Source of the DNA: Sphingopyxis microcysteis
Lineage (GTDB): Bacteria > Pseudomonadota > Alphaproteobacteria > Sphingomonadales > Sphingomonadaceae
Direction of reading: 5' to 3'
Assembly: GCF_012274265.1 (NCBI RefSeq)
Contig: NZ_JAANYY010000003.1
Span: 556,975 to 620,974 of the forward strand
DNA length: 64,000 nucleotides
Shown: positions 34,888 through 43,240 of the stretch, piece by piece
How positions within the stretch are numbered: the first letter of the stretch is position 1
Layout: the number at the start of each line of letters is the position of its first letter
The notes under the pieces: generated by a model
The model's input: the letters and a program-made list of their open reading frames with translations, nothing else
Databases searched by the model: none
What the model was told of the DNA's origin: nothing
Position numbers and translations under genes: made by a program

Positions 34888-36270
34888 ATGCGCGATATGA
34901 GCACGCGCACCGCTTCGGACAGCAACGATCCCATCGTCGAACATCGCGACGAACTGGCCATCCCGATGATCAAGGGCGAGAAGCCCAAGGACCGCTGGCG
35001 GATCGGCACCGAGCATGAAAAATTCGTCTATCGCACCGCCGATCACCGCGCGCCGAGCTATGACGAACCCGGCGGCATCCACGACCTGTTGATGGCGCTC
35101 ACCCGCTTTGGTTGGGAGCCGGTCATCGAGGGCGGCAAGGTCATCGCGCTTGCGGGAAGCGACGGCACCGTCAGCCTCGAACCCGCGGGACAACTCGAAC
35201 TTTCCGGCGCGCCGCTCGAAAACCTGCATCAGACCTGCGCCGAAACCGGCCGTCACCTCAAGCAGGTCAAGGAAGTCGGCGCCGAACTCGGGCTCGGTTT
35301 CCTCGGGCTTGGCATGTGGCCCGACAAGACCCGCGCCGAATTGCCGATCATGCCCAAGGGCCGCTACAAGATCATGCTCGACCATATGCCGCGCGTTGGC
35401 AGCATGGGGCTCGACATGATGCTGCGCACCTGCACGATCCAGACCAACCTCGACTATTCCTCCGAAGCCGACATGGTGCAGAAATTTCGCGTGAGCCTGG
35501 CGCTGCAACCGCTCGCGACCGCGCTGTTCGCCAGCTCGCCCTTCACCGAGGGCAAGCCCAACGGCTATATGTCGTACCGCAGCCATATCTGGACCGACAC
35601 CGACCCCGCGCGCACCGGCATGCTGCCCTTCGTGTTCGAGCAGGGCTTCGGATACGAACGCTATGTCGACTATATGCTCGACGTGCCGATGTATTTCGTC
35701 TTCCGCGACGGCAAATATATCGACGCCGCGGGGCAGAGCTTCCGCGATTTCCTGAAGGGCGAGCTGCCCGCGCTGCCCGGCGAAAAGCCGCGCCTCAGCG
35801 ACTGGAACGACCATCTGTCGACCGCCTTCCCCGAGGTGCGCCTGAAAAGCTTCCTCGAAATGCGCGGCGCCGACGGCGGCCCGTGGAACCGCATCTGCGC
35901 GCTTCCCGCACTCTGGGTCGGGCTGCTCTACGATCAGGGCGCGCTCGATGCGGCGTGGGATCTGGTCAAGGGCTGGAGCATCGCGGAGCAGCAGACGCTG
36001 CGCGATGCGGTACCCAGCGAAGGGCTCGACGCGCCTGCCCCCGGCGGCGGCACCGTCGGCGAGCTGGCGCACCGCGTACTCGACATTGCCGCCGCAGGGC
36101 TCGCAGCGCGCGGCGAGGTCAATTCGATGGGCGACAATGAAGTCGGCTTCCTCGAACCGCTCCGCCGCATTGCCAAAAGCGGCAAATCCCCGGCGCACGA
36201 CCTGCTCGACCGCTACGAAGGGCCGTGGCACCGCGACCTGTCGAAAATCTACGACGAGCTCAGTTTTTAG
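34888..36270 (+). CDS. gshA: Glutamate-cysteine ligase GshA (plant/alphaproteobacterial type)
   Basis: A 460-residue enzyme with the active-site motif RIGTEHEKFVY near residue 40, FGWEPVIEGGKVIAL, and SLEPAGQLELSGAPLENLH, all diagnostic of the GCS2/EgtA-like glutamate-cysteine ligase group found in plants and alphaproteobacteria. It makes gamma-glutamylcysteine, the first step of glutathione synthesis, which fits the three glutathione S-transferase genes in this window. ATG 34897 (MSTRTASD) is an alternative start. Its TAG overlaps the stop of the convergent gene. Confidence 0.94.
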   Translation: MRDMSTRTASDSNDPIVEHRDELAIPMIKGEKPKDRWRIGTEHEKFVYRTADHRAPSYDEPGGIHDLLMALTRFGWEPVIEGGKVIALAGSDGTVSLEPAGQLELSGAPLENLHQTCAETGRHLKQVKEVGAELGLGFLGLGMWPDKTRAELPIMPKGRYKIMLDHMPRVGSMGLDMMLRTCTIQTNLDYSSEADMVQKFRVSLALQPLATALFASSPFTEGKPNGYMSYRSHIWTDTDPARTGMLPFVFEQGFGYERYVDYMLDVPMYFVFRDGKYIDAAGQSFRDFLKGELPALPGEKPRLSDWNDHLSTAFPEVRLKSFLEMRGADGGPWNRICALPALWVGLLYDQGALDAAWDLVKGWSIAEQQTLRDAVPSEGLDAPAPGGGTVGELAHRVLDIAAAGLAARGEVNSMGDNEVGFLEPLRRIAKSGKSPAHDLLDRYEGPWHRDLSKIYDELSF

Positions 36271-37673
36271 GCGACGGGGCCAACCCGCTCGTCGGGTTCG
36301 AGGCGGATCAGGGGGCGCTTCCGCCCGGTCAGCCGCGCGCACAGCCGCGGGACCAGCGCATTGTCCTGCGCCCAATTCCAATAGGCGACATAGGCGGGAT
36401 CGGCGAGGAGATGCTTTTCCTCTGTCTTGGCGCGCCAATAATAGACCGAGCTCACCAGTCCGAGCAGCACGACGTTGCGCGCACCTTCGACCCAGCCGCC
36501 GGTGGTGGCGAGAAACGGCATCGCCGCAAACCACCAGCTCAGATTTTTCGACACATAGGCGGGGTGCCGGGTGAATTTATAGGGTCCGTGGGTGATGATG
36601 CCGCGGTGGGTCAGGTTCGAAAAGCGGATGCCGAACGCCATCGTTGCCCAGCTGTAGATCATCGTGAGCAGCGCCAGCACCGCGGCCCAGACGATCAGCA
36701 GCGTCTCCTGCCCCGCCAGCCAATGCCCCCAGTCGGCGCCATGCACCTGATAGTCGAGCGGCCCGCCGCTCATCAGGATGAAGGGCGGATAGCAGACCAG
36801 CGCCGCGACCCACGCCATGCCATAGGGGTTGGCGGTGCGAATATGCGCGTCGAGCGGTTTCAGCGTCAGGATGTAGCCAACCGTCGCGATATGGACGTCG
36901 ATCAGATACAGGAAATTGAGCGTCCAGATGCCGGTCATGTACGGATTGGCCAGCACATCGGTCATCGGCACGGTGACCAGCGCCGAAAAATTGCCCGGCA
37001 CGATCGACAGCATGAAGGCGGTGAAAAACCCCTTCACCGCCCAGGCGCGCAGGTGGTGGCCAATTGCGCGGCGATCGACGGGCTGTCCGGGGGCAATCAG
37101 CCAGCGGCCGAATTGATAACATCCGTCGCGCGGTTCGATCATCCTTCGGTCGAGCCACAGCATATAGGGCACCGACACCAGCAGCAGCCACGGCGCCACC
37201 CGTTCGAGCAAATCCATCGAAAAGGCGTAATTGCCGGTCCAATAATAGCGCATCGTCGCATAGATCAGCGCGATCAGCCCCCATGTCGCCCACAGTCCGG
37301 CGAGCTTGGTCAGGCTGATGTCGATCGTCTCGCGCCAGGGGCGGCGCTGCGCCCAGTCGATCCCGGTCGACGGGTTGCGGTGCACCTTGTCGACAAAGAT
37401 CGACCACAACACCATCGGGATGCCGCAGGCGAGCACACTGGCGACCGCCGAATTGGGACCGCTCATCGGTCCGCGCGTCCCCCAGTCGATGCCGAGCATG
37501 GCGGCGATGTCGGGCGCATAGCGCGCCAGCACCAGATAGGTGACGAGCCCCGCCAGACCGACAAACCCCACACCAGCGCTCACCGCCGAGCGGGGGCGCG
37601 GCGCCGCGGTCGGCGGCAGGTCGTCGGCAGCCGTCAGCGAGCCGGCGGAAGGGAGTTTGGCGACGTCGTTCAC
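36267..37673 (-). CDS. Multi-pass membrane protein with an isoprenylcysteine methyltransferase-like C-terminus
   Basis: A 468-residue protein with about ten membrane helices. The C-terminal part contains GIITHGPYKFTRHPAYVSKNLSWW and EEKHLLADPAYVAYW, the signature of the ICMT/PEMT-like phospholipid or isoprenylcysteine methyltransferase fold (RHP and E-x-x-L motifs). The N-terminal 250 residues are an unassigned membrane domain. The start is uncertain: GTG 37673 follows a candidate promoter closely, and an upstream in-frame ATG (37775) would lie within the promoter. Substrate unknown. Confidence 0.75.
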   Translation of the reverse strand: MNDVAKLPSAGSLTAADDLPPTAAPRPRSAVSAGVGFVGLAGLVTYLVLARYAPDIAAMLGIDWGTRGPMSGPNSAVASVLACGIPMVLWSIFVDKVHRNPSTGIDWAQRRPWRETIDISLTKLAGLWATWGLIALIYATMRYYWTGNYAFSMDLLERVAPWLLLVSVPYMLWLDRRMIEPRDGCYQFGRWLIAPGQPVDRRAIGHHLRAWAVKGFFTAFMLSIVPGNFSALVTVPMTDVLANPYMTGIWTLNFLYLIDVHIATVGYILTLKPLDAHIRTANPYGMAWVAALVCYPPFILMSGGPLDYQVHGADWGHWLAGQETLLIVWAAVLALLTMIYSWATMAFGIRFSNLTHRGIITHGPYKFTRHPAYVSKNLSWWFAAMPFLATTGGWVEGARNVVLLGLVSSVYYWRAKTEEKHLLADPAYVAYWNWAQDNALVPRLCARLTGRKRPLIRLEPDERVGPVA

Positions 37674-37683
37674 CGGCTTGGCC

Positions 37684-37712
37684 CTAGCAAAATTTGGTAA
37701 GCAAGCCGTCAA
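37684..37712 (-). promoter_or_regulatory. Candidate sigma-70 promoter of the methyltransferase-like gene
   Basis: Read on the minus strand, TTGACG (37712-37707) and TGCTAG (37689-37684) are 17 bp apart. The predicted start is about 37677, only a few bases before the proposed GTG start, so the transcript may be leaderless or nearly so. An ATTCGC-A-GCGAAT palindrome lies at 37725-37737. Confidence 0.45.
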
Positions 37713-37905
37713 TATTATTTGCCGATTCGCAGCGAATTTTCCCGCCAAAATGGCAGTGTTCCCGCCGTTTGACACCGTTCACCGCATGCCCGGTTCGACT
37801 CGGCGCGAGTCGCCCCGCAAAGATTCGCCGCGCCGCAAACGGCCTGTTAAGGCGCGCATCAATCGGGGCGGAGGGCTCCACAGAACAACAAGATGGGGTC
37901 GCCAC

Positions 37906-39105
37906 TTGTCATCGAAATCCACGGGCCTGCGCCACTGGCGCCAGCGCTTCAACGCGCTGTTTCAGGACCATGAAATCTTCGTTCGCACGCATGGTCATGT
38001 TCGATTCCTGCGGATCAGCGCCGTTTGGCAAAAGCGCGTCGCGCTGATCGCCGCGGTCGTGCTGATCGCGTGGGCGGGCGCCACGCTCGCGGTACTGGTC
38101 AACCAGCTGCTCACCGCCGACGAACGCGCCGCCGTGGCGCAGCAATCGGCGGCGGCGGCCGCGTCCGAAAAGCGCATTGCGCAATATCGCGATCGCGTCG
38201 CCGAAACCGCCGCCGATCTCGAGGAGCGGCAGGATCAGCTGGAAGAGTGGCAGAAAACCTATTTCGGGTCCGAACCCGCGGCGATAGCCGAAGGCGTGAA
38301 CGACACAAAGGGTGGAACGGCCCAGCCGGCCCTGAAAACCAGCGCCATCGACCCCAGCCTGCCTCCCGAAGCGCAGGCGCTCGCGCGCGTCGCCGCGCGT
38401 CAGGAGGCGCTCTCCACGCGCCTGCTCGCGGCGGTCAATGAACGCGCCGCCAATGCCGAAACGGCGGTGGCGCAGCTTGGGCTCAATCCCACCGCGATCA
38501 TTCGCGGCGCCGCAACCGGCCGCGGTGGTCCGTTCATCCCGTACAAGGGCCGGATGGGCAAGGCGAAAGCGCTCGGTCCTTCGTTTGCCGCGCTCGAAGG
38601 CGCCCTGTTCCGCATGGAAGTGCTGGAACGCACGCTCGTCGCCGTCCCTTCGGGCAACCCCGCCGACGTGCTGATGATGTCGTCGGGCTTCGGCTATCGC
38701 AGCGATCCGTTCACCGGCGGCGCCGCAATGCATTCGGGGCTCGATTTCCGCGGCCCGATCGGCACCCCGATCCTCGCCGCCGCGCCCGGCCGCGTCAGCT
38801 TTGTCGGGGTCAAGTCGGGCTATGGCAATGTCGTCGAGATCGACCATGGCCAGGGCATCATGACCCGCTACGCCCACTTGTCGGGCTTTACGTCCAAGGT
38901 CGGGGCGCAGGTCGCCGCCGGCCAGCAAATCGCCAAAATGGGCTCGACCGGCCGTTCGACCGGCAGCCACCTGCATTTCGAAGTCCGTTTGAACGGCGTC
39001 GCGGTCAACCCGCGCCGCTTCCTGGAGGCCAAAGCCGATGTTCTCGAAGTCAAAGACGACGCAAGGCAGCGAGTCGGTGCCATCGCTGCCCGCGGTGCCC
39101 GCTAA
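37906..39105 (+). CDS. M23-family peptidoglycan endopeptidase (membrane-anchored)
   Basis: A 399-residue protein with a cytoplasmic basic segment, one membrane helix (VALIAAVVLIAWAGATLAVLV), a coiled coil (about 65-110, rich in Glu/Gln/Ala) and a LytM/M23 domain. The Zn ligands are present in MHSGLDF (H and D) and HLHFEV (final H). It should cut peptide cross-links in peptidoglycan. The start is uncertain; TTG 37906 has GGGG 8 nt upstream, while ATG 37786 would add a basic tail. Its end overlaps the bactofilin gene by 68 nt. Confidence 0.88.
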   Translation: MSSKSTGLRHWRQRFNALFQDHEIFVRTHGHVRFLRISAVWQKRVALIAAVVLIAWAGATLAVLVNQLLTADERAAVAQQSAAAAASEKRIAQYRDRVAETAADLEERQDQLEEWQKTYFGSEPAAIAEGVNDTKGGTAQPALKTSAIDPSLPPEAQALARVAARQEALSTRLLAAVNERAANAETAVAQLGLNPTAIIRGAATGRGGPFIPYKGRMGKAKALGPSFAALEGALFRMEVLERTLVAVPSGNPADVLMMSSGFGYRSDPFTGGAAMHSGLDFRGPIGTPILAAAPGRVSFVGVKSGYGNVVEIDHGQGIMTRYAHLSGFTSKVGAQVAAGQQIAKMGSTGRSTGSHLHFEVRLNGVAVNPRRFLEAKADVLEVKDDARQRVGAIAARGAR

Positions 39106-39517
39106 GATGGCGACCGGCGCGCGTCACACGACCTTTTCGATCCTGGGATCGGACGTCGTCGTCACCGGAAATGTCTCCGCCAGTGTCGACCTGCACGTCG
39201 ATGGCAAGATCGACGGCGACCTGAAATGCGCCAATCTGGTGCAGGGCGAAGCGAGCGAGATCAAGGGCGCGGTCACCGCCGAAACCGCCAAGATCGCGGG
39301 CCTGCTCGACGGGTCGATCGAGGCCAGGACGTTGATCGTCCACGCCACCGCGCGGATCACCGGCGACGTGACGTACGAAACGATCACGATCGAAAACGGC
39401 GGCAAGGTCGACGGCAAGCTGTCGCACCGCCGCCACGGCGCGGGCGCGGGCGCGGGCGCGGCCAAAGCACCGCCGCCGCTCGAAGTCGTCGAGAACAAAT
39501 CGGCGCTGGGCATCTGA
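39038..39517 (+). CDS. Bactofilin family cytoskeletal protein
   Basis: A 159-residue bactofilin. It starts MFSKSK and the core has the right-handed beta-helix repeat with periodic glycine and valine/isoleucine (VVVTGNVSASVDLHVDGKIDG, ASEIKGAVTAETAKIAGLLDG, ITGDVTYETITIENGGKVDG), flanked by Gly/Ala-rich and Pro-rich tails. Bactofilins polymerise without nucleotides and recruit peptidoglycan enzymes. ATG 39038 has GGAGG 9 nt upstream, better than ATG 39107 just after the peptidase stop. Its 68-nt overlap with the M23 gene fits the known M23-bactofilin partnership. Confidence 0.93.
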   Translation: MFSKSKTTQGSESVPSLPAVPAKMATGARHTTFSILGSDVVVTGNVSASVDLHVDGKIDGDLKCANLVQGEASEIKGAVTAETAKIAGLLDGSIEARTLIVHATARITGDVTYETITIENGGKVDGKLSHRRHGAGAGAGAAKAPPPLEVVENKSALGI

Positions 39518-39539
39518 TTCGGCGCTGCGCCGCGATGCG

Positions 39540-39761
39540 ATGACCGCGCATCAATTCGACATCGACGCCCATGTCCATTGGGCGTGGGGCCGCGGCGAAG
39601 GCCATGGCCGGATTGTCCAGCGCTTCGAGACGCGCGTCGAGCGCACCATCAAGGGCACGCGCATCGTCCGCAACGGATCGCCCGCCAACCCCGCCTATCT
39701 GATCGAAATGATCGACGGGCGCGAGGTGCTGAAGCTGGGCAGCGAACTCAGCGGCGACTGA
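39540..39761 (+). CDS. DUF2945 (HVA1 TUDOR-like) small protein
   Basis: A 73-residue protein: VHWAWGRGEGHGRIVQRF, TIKGTRIVRNGSPANPAYLIE and GREVLKLGSEL match the DUF2945/HVA1 TUDOR domain, a small barrel also found in plant stress-related proteins ('GKVSWNSSQGKVHGKVV...IKGHKV..S.DNPEYLVE'). It probably binds nucleic acid or peptides, but no function is known. It is 23 nt after the bactofilin gene and converges on the DUF1905 gene with a 14-nt overlap. Confidence 0.8.
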   Translation: MTAHQFDIDAHVHWAWGRGEGHGRIVQRFETRVERTIKGTRIVRNGSPANPAYLIEMIDGREVLKLGSELSGD

Positions 39762-40047
39762 CGTTGCCGATCTCGACGATCACCGCAATGCGGTCGCCGA
39801 ACCCGACGCCCTCGGCGCGTTGCACCGCGACCTTGATCGGCAGCATATACGTGTCCCCGCGCCGGAACAGCGCGGTGGTAAAGTCGGTGCGCCCGATGCG
39901 CACCGTCGCCGGCACCATCCCCCAACCATAGCTGACTTCGCGCGCCGCATAGGCCACTTCACCGACCAGATGCTCGGGGACGGCAACGAACAGATAGGGC
40001 GGCGGGCCGCGCCATTCGATGATCGGGGCTTCGAACGCGAGCTTCAA
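39748..40047 (-). CDS. DUF1905-domain protein
   Basis: A 99-residue single-domain protein with WRGPPPYLFVAVPEHLVGEV, ATVRIGRTDFTTALFRRGDTYMLPIK and VQRAEGVGFGDRIAVIVEI, a compact beta-barrel family of unknown role (DUF1905), often fused to a YdeI-like domain. The start is TTG at 40047, sharing bases with the TGA stop of comM (TTGA), so it is translationally coupled to comM. Confidence 0.78.
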   Translation of the reverse strand: MKLAFEAPIIEWRGPPPYLFVAVPEHLVGEVAYAAREVSYGWGMVPATVRIGRTDFTTALFRRGDTYMLPIKVAVQRAEGVGFGDRIAVIVEIGNVSRR

Positions 40048-41552
40048 TTACGCGGCGCCTGCCGCCGATAGCTCAGCGCTTCGGCAATGTGGATGCGCCC
40101 GACGGCATCGGCGCCCGCGAGGTCGGCGATCGTCCGCGCCACCCGCAATATCCGCGTATAGCCGCGCGCCGACAGCCGCATCGCCTCCGCCGCCTGCGCC
40201 AGCAATTTGCGTCCGGCGTCGTCGGGGGTCGCGACCGCCTCCATCAGCTCGCCATCGATTTCGGCGTTGGTGCGCGCCCGGTGATCGGCGTAGCGCACGG
40301 ACTGGCGCGCCCGCGCTGCGGCGACGCGGCCCGCGACCTCGGCGCTGCCCTCGGCAGGCGGCGGCAACACAAGGTCGGCGGCGCTGACCGCCTGCACCTC
40401 GACATGCAGGTCGATGCGGTCGAGCAATGGCCCCGACACCTTTGCCTGATAATCGGCGGCGCAGCGCGGGGCGCGGCTGCACGCGAGCGCGGGATCGCCG
40501 AGATGCCCGCAGCGGCACGGGTTCATCGCCGCGACCATCTGCACCCGCGCCGGAAAGGTTACATGCGCATTGGCACGCGCAACGCTGACCTCGCCCGTCT
40601 CGAGCGGCTGGCGCAGGCTGTCGAGGACGGTGCGCTGAAATTCGGGGAGTTCGTCGAGGAACAGGACGCCCAGATGCGCAAGGCTGACCTCGCCCGGGCG
40701 TACGCGCAAACCGCCGCCCACCAGCGCGGGCATCGACGCGCTGTGGTGCGGGCTGCGGAACGGCCGCGCGCGGATCAGCCGCCCGCCCTCGAGCCCGCCT
40801 GCGACCGAGGCGATCATCGACACTTCCAGCGCTTCGCCGGGGTCGAGATCGGGCAGGATGCCCGGCAGGCAGGCCGCCATCAGCGACTTGCCCGCCCCCG
40901 GCGGCCCGACCATCAACAGATTATGCCCGCCCGCCGCCGCGATTTCGAGCGCGCGCTTGGCGACCTCCTGTCCCTTCACCTGCGCGAGGTCGGCCATGCG
41001 CCGCGGCGGTTCGGCTTCGCCCGGGCGCGGCGGCGGGAGCAGCGCGTTGCCCTTGAAATGATTGAGCAGCGAGAGGAGGTCGGGCGCCGCCAGCACCTCG
41101 ACATTGCCCGCCCACGCCGCCTCTGGTCCCTGCGCCACCGGGCAAATCAGCCCGCGATCCTGGCTGCCCGCGTGCAGCGCCGCGAGCAGGACGCCGGGCG
41201 AGGCAGCCACCCGCCCGTCGAGGCCGAGTTCGCCGACTACGACATAGGAGGACAGCGTTTCGGGATCGACGACCCCCATCGCGCCGAGCAGCGCCAGCGC
41301 GATCGGCAGGTCGTAATGCGAGCCTTCCTTGGGCAGGTCGGCGGGCGACAGATTGACCGTGATGACCTTGGGCGGCAGCGCGAGGCCGATCGCGGCGATC
41401 GCGGCGCGGACGCGCTCGCGGCTTTCGCCGACCGCCTTGTCGGGCAGGCCGACGACGACGAAGCGCGGCAAGCCGGGGGTGATCTGGCACTGCACTTCGA
41501 CCCCGCGCGCCTCGAGCCCCAGATAGGCGACGGTGGAAACGATCGCGACCAT
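40044..41552 (-). CDS. comM: ComM/YifB-type Mg-chelatase-like AAA+ ATPase
   Basis: A 502-residue protein of usual length. An N-terminal lon-like S5 fold (VSTVAYLGLEARGVEVQCQI, FVVVGLPDKAVGESRERVR) precedes the AAA+ domain with Walker A GPPGAGKS and Walker B LGVLFLDELPEF, and the C-terminal Mg-chelatase part with PLLDRIDLHVEV and AARGYTRILRVARTIADL-type motif (SARGYTRILRVA). ComM is a hexameric branch-migration helicase in natural transformation. ATG 41552 follows AGGGGAC; the longer frame is discarded. Confidence 0.95.
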   Translation of the reverse strand: MVAIVSTVAYLGLEARGVEVQCQITPGLPRFVVVGLPDKAVGESRERVRAAIAAIGLALPPKVITVNLSPADLPKEGSHYDLPIALALLGAMGVVDPETLSSYVVVGELGLDGRVAASPGVLLAALHAGSQDRGLICPVAQGPEAAWAGNVEVLAAPDLLSLLNHFKGNALLPPPRPGEAEPPRRMADLAQVKGQEVAKRALEIAAAGGHNLLMVGPPGAGKSLMAACLPGILPDLDPGEALEVSMIASVAGGLEGGRLIRARPFRSPHHSASMPALVGGGLRVRPGEVSLAHLGVLFLDELPEFQRTVLDSLRQPLETGEVSVARANAHVTFPARVQMVAAMNPCRCGHLGDPALACSRAPRCAADYQAKVSGPLLDRIDLHVEVQAVSAADLVLPPPAEGSAEVAGRVAAARARQSVRYADHRARTNAEIDGELMEAVATPDDAGRKLLAQAAEAMRLSARGYTRILRVARTIADLAGADAVGRIHIAEALSYRRQAPRN

Positions 41553-41692
41553 GTTGTCCCCTGTTTGTTCCTCCCCGTTGTGCGGGCAAAGCGGCGCGGC
41601 GTCGAGTCGTTTTTCGCACCGGTTCGGATGGTGGCGAAAGGCCCGCCCAAGCGAAGGCGGGGGCACCGCGCGGCGGCGAGTCGCCTCGCGAT

Positions 41693-41721
41693 TTGACAAC
41701 ATACCAACCAGTCGGTATGTA
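41693..41721 (+). promoter_or_regulatory. Promoter and TetR operator of the VOC/GST cassette
   Basis: TTGACA (41693-41698) and TATGTA (41716-41721) are separated by exactly 17 bp. Between and overlapping them lies the dyad ACATACC-N8-GGTATGT (41699-41720), a perfect inverted repeat of the type recognised by TetR proteins. A repressor bound here would block RNA polymerase. The predicted transcript start is about 41728, one base before the regulator's ATG. Confidence 0.8.
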
Positions 41722-41728
41722 GATTCGC

Positions 41729-42415
41729 ATGAGCCCGAATCATCCCCCTGCCTCCGGCGCCGACGGCCAGGCCGTCAGCGGCGTCGGCGCCGCTATCGCG
41801 GCGACGCGCGCGCCGCGTGGCCAAGCACGCGCGGCCTTGATCGCGGCGGCGCACAGCATGGTGCGCAAGCAGGGCTATGCCGCGACCACGGTCGATCAGA
41901 TCTGCGCCGCCGCCGGGGTTACCAAGGGCGCCTTTTTCCACCATTTCGCGTCGAAGGAGGCACTGGCGGTCGCCGCGGCCGAGGCGTGGACCGAACGCGC
42001 GCGGCCGATGTTCGAAATGCCGCCGCACACCCAGTTGGACGATCCGCTCGCGCGGCTCATCGGCCATATCGATTTCCGCTTTGCGATGCTCGACGGCCCG
42101 GTCGAGGAATTCACCTGTTTCGTCGGCACGATGGTGCAGGAAGCCTTTGCGACGAGCGACGCGATCCGCGCCGCGTGCGAGGCGAGCATCACCGCCTATT
42201 GCGAGGCGCTGGTCCCCGATATTGCCGCCGCGATCGACGTTTACGATGCGCCCGAAGATGTCACCGCGCTCGGCCTCGCGCAGCACATCCAGGCGGTGCT
42301 GCAGGGCAGCTTCATCCTGGCCAAGACGACGAACGACCCGGCGATTGCGCGCGAGAGCGTCACGCATCTGAAGCGCTATATCCGCATGTTATTTGCACCG
42401 CCCGGCGCGCCCTGA
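41729..42415 (+). CDS. TetR-family repressor of the adjoining cassette
   Basis: A 228-residue regulator with an N-terminal disordered stretch (1-30), a helix-turn-helix (DQICAAAGVTKGAFFHHFASKEAL, about 51-74) and a C-terminal ligand domain with a conserved FVGTMVQEAFATS. The ATG lies about one base after the predicted transcript start, so the mRNA is probably leaderless. With its own operator at the promoter it should be autoregulated and, by co-transcription, control the nine genes downstream. Confidence 0.9.
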   Translation: MSPNHPPASGADGQAVSGVGAAIAATRAPRGQARAALIAAAHSMVRKQGYAATTVDQICAAAGVTKGAFFHHFASKEALAVAAAEAWTERARPMFEMPPHTQLDDPLARLIGHIDFRFAMLDGPVEEFTCFVGTMVQEAFATSDAIRAACEASITAYCEALVPDIAAAIDVYDAPEDVTALGLAQHIQAVLQGSFILAKTTNDPAIARESVTHLKRYIRMLFAPPGAP

Positions 42416-42484
42416 CGCGGCAGGTAATTGCCCATCCGCGCCGCGGCGCTGACTACCCCGATCCCATCCCCAAGGAGAGAGACG

Positions 42485-42922
42485 ATGCCCCAGATGATTT
42501 TCGTGAACCTGCCGGTGACCGACCTTGCCCGGTCGCAGGCCTTTTATGAAGCGGTCGGCGCGGTCAACAACCCCGCCTTCACCGACGAGACTGCCGCGTG
42601 CATGGTCGTGCAGGAAGGCTCGATCCACGTCATGCTGCTGACCCACAAAAAATGGGCGACCTTCACGTCGAAGGCGATCCCCGACGCGCATACGAGCGCG
42701 CAGGTGCTGCTCTGCGTATCCGCCGACAGCCGCGCCGATGTGGACGCGCAAGTTGCCAAGGCGACCGCCGCGGGCGGCAAGGCCGACCCGACCCCGACCC
42801 AGGAATATGGCGATTTCATGTACGGGCGCAGCTTCGAGGATCCCGACGGCCATATCTGGGAAGTGATGTGGATGGACCCCGCTGCCATCCCCGCTGGTGA
42901 GCCCGCCGAAGCCGCTGCCTGA
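42485..42922 (+). CDS. VOC-family (glyoxalase-like) protein
   Basis: A 145-residue single VOC domain: NLPVTDLARSQAFYEAVG, GSIHVMLLTHKKW, GRSFEDPDGHIWEVMWMD. The likely metal ligands His52-type (IHVML) and the final Glu (WEVMW) are in family position. VOC proteins include lyases, dioxygenases and antibiotic-binding proteins, so no substrate is inferred. The AAGGAGAGA site lies 6 nt before ATG 42485. Confidence 0.85.
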   Translation: MPQMIFVNLPVTDLARSQAFYEAVGAVNNPAFTDETAACMVVQEGSIHVMLLTHKKWATFTSKAIPDAHTSAQVLLCVSADSRADVDAQVAKATAAGGKADPTPTQEYGDFMYGRSFEDPDGHIWEVMWMDPAAIPAGEPAEAAA

Positions 42923-42993
42923 CCGAGCCGCGGAGGGGAACGGACGGCCACCCTTGTGCCGGCCGCCGTTCTCCTCCCGACGGGAGACCGACG

Positions 42994-43212
42994 ATGAGTT
43001 TCCAGGCCTATCTCGACAATGTCGAGGCCAAGACCGGCAAGTCCGCCGAAGCACTGAAAGCGATCGCGATCGCCAAGGGGCTGGCCGACGAGCGCGGCCT
43101 CGCCCCCGGGGTCAAGCCCGGTGCGGTGATCGACTGGCTGAAGGGCGATTTCGACCTGGGCCATGGCCACGCGATGTCGATCTTCGCCTTTATCAAAGGG
43201 AAGCGGACCTAG
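42994..43212 (+). CDS. DUF4287 small protein
   Basis: A 72-residue protein: SFQAYLDNVEAKTGKSAEAL and WLKGDFDLGHGHAMSIFAFI match DUF4287, a family of small alpha-helical proteins often beside SRPBCC or VOC proteins. Function unknown. GGGAG precedes ATG 42994. It is part of the same run of genes as the TetR-controlled cassette. Confidence 0.8.
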   Translation: MSFQAYLDNVEAKTGKSAEALKAIAIAKGLADERGLAPGVKPGAVIDWLKGDFDLGHGHAMSIFAFIKGKRT

Positions 43213-43240
43213 AGGCCGCGCCGATCCAAGAGGACATATC

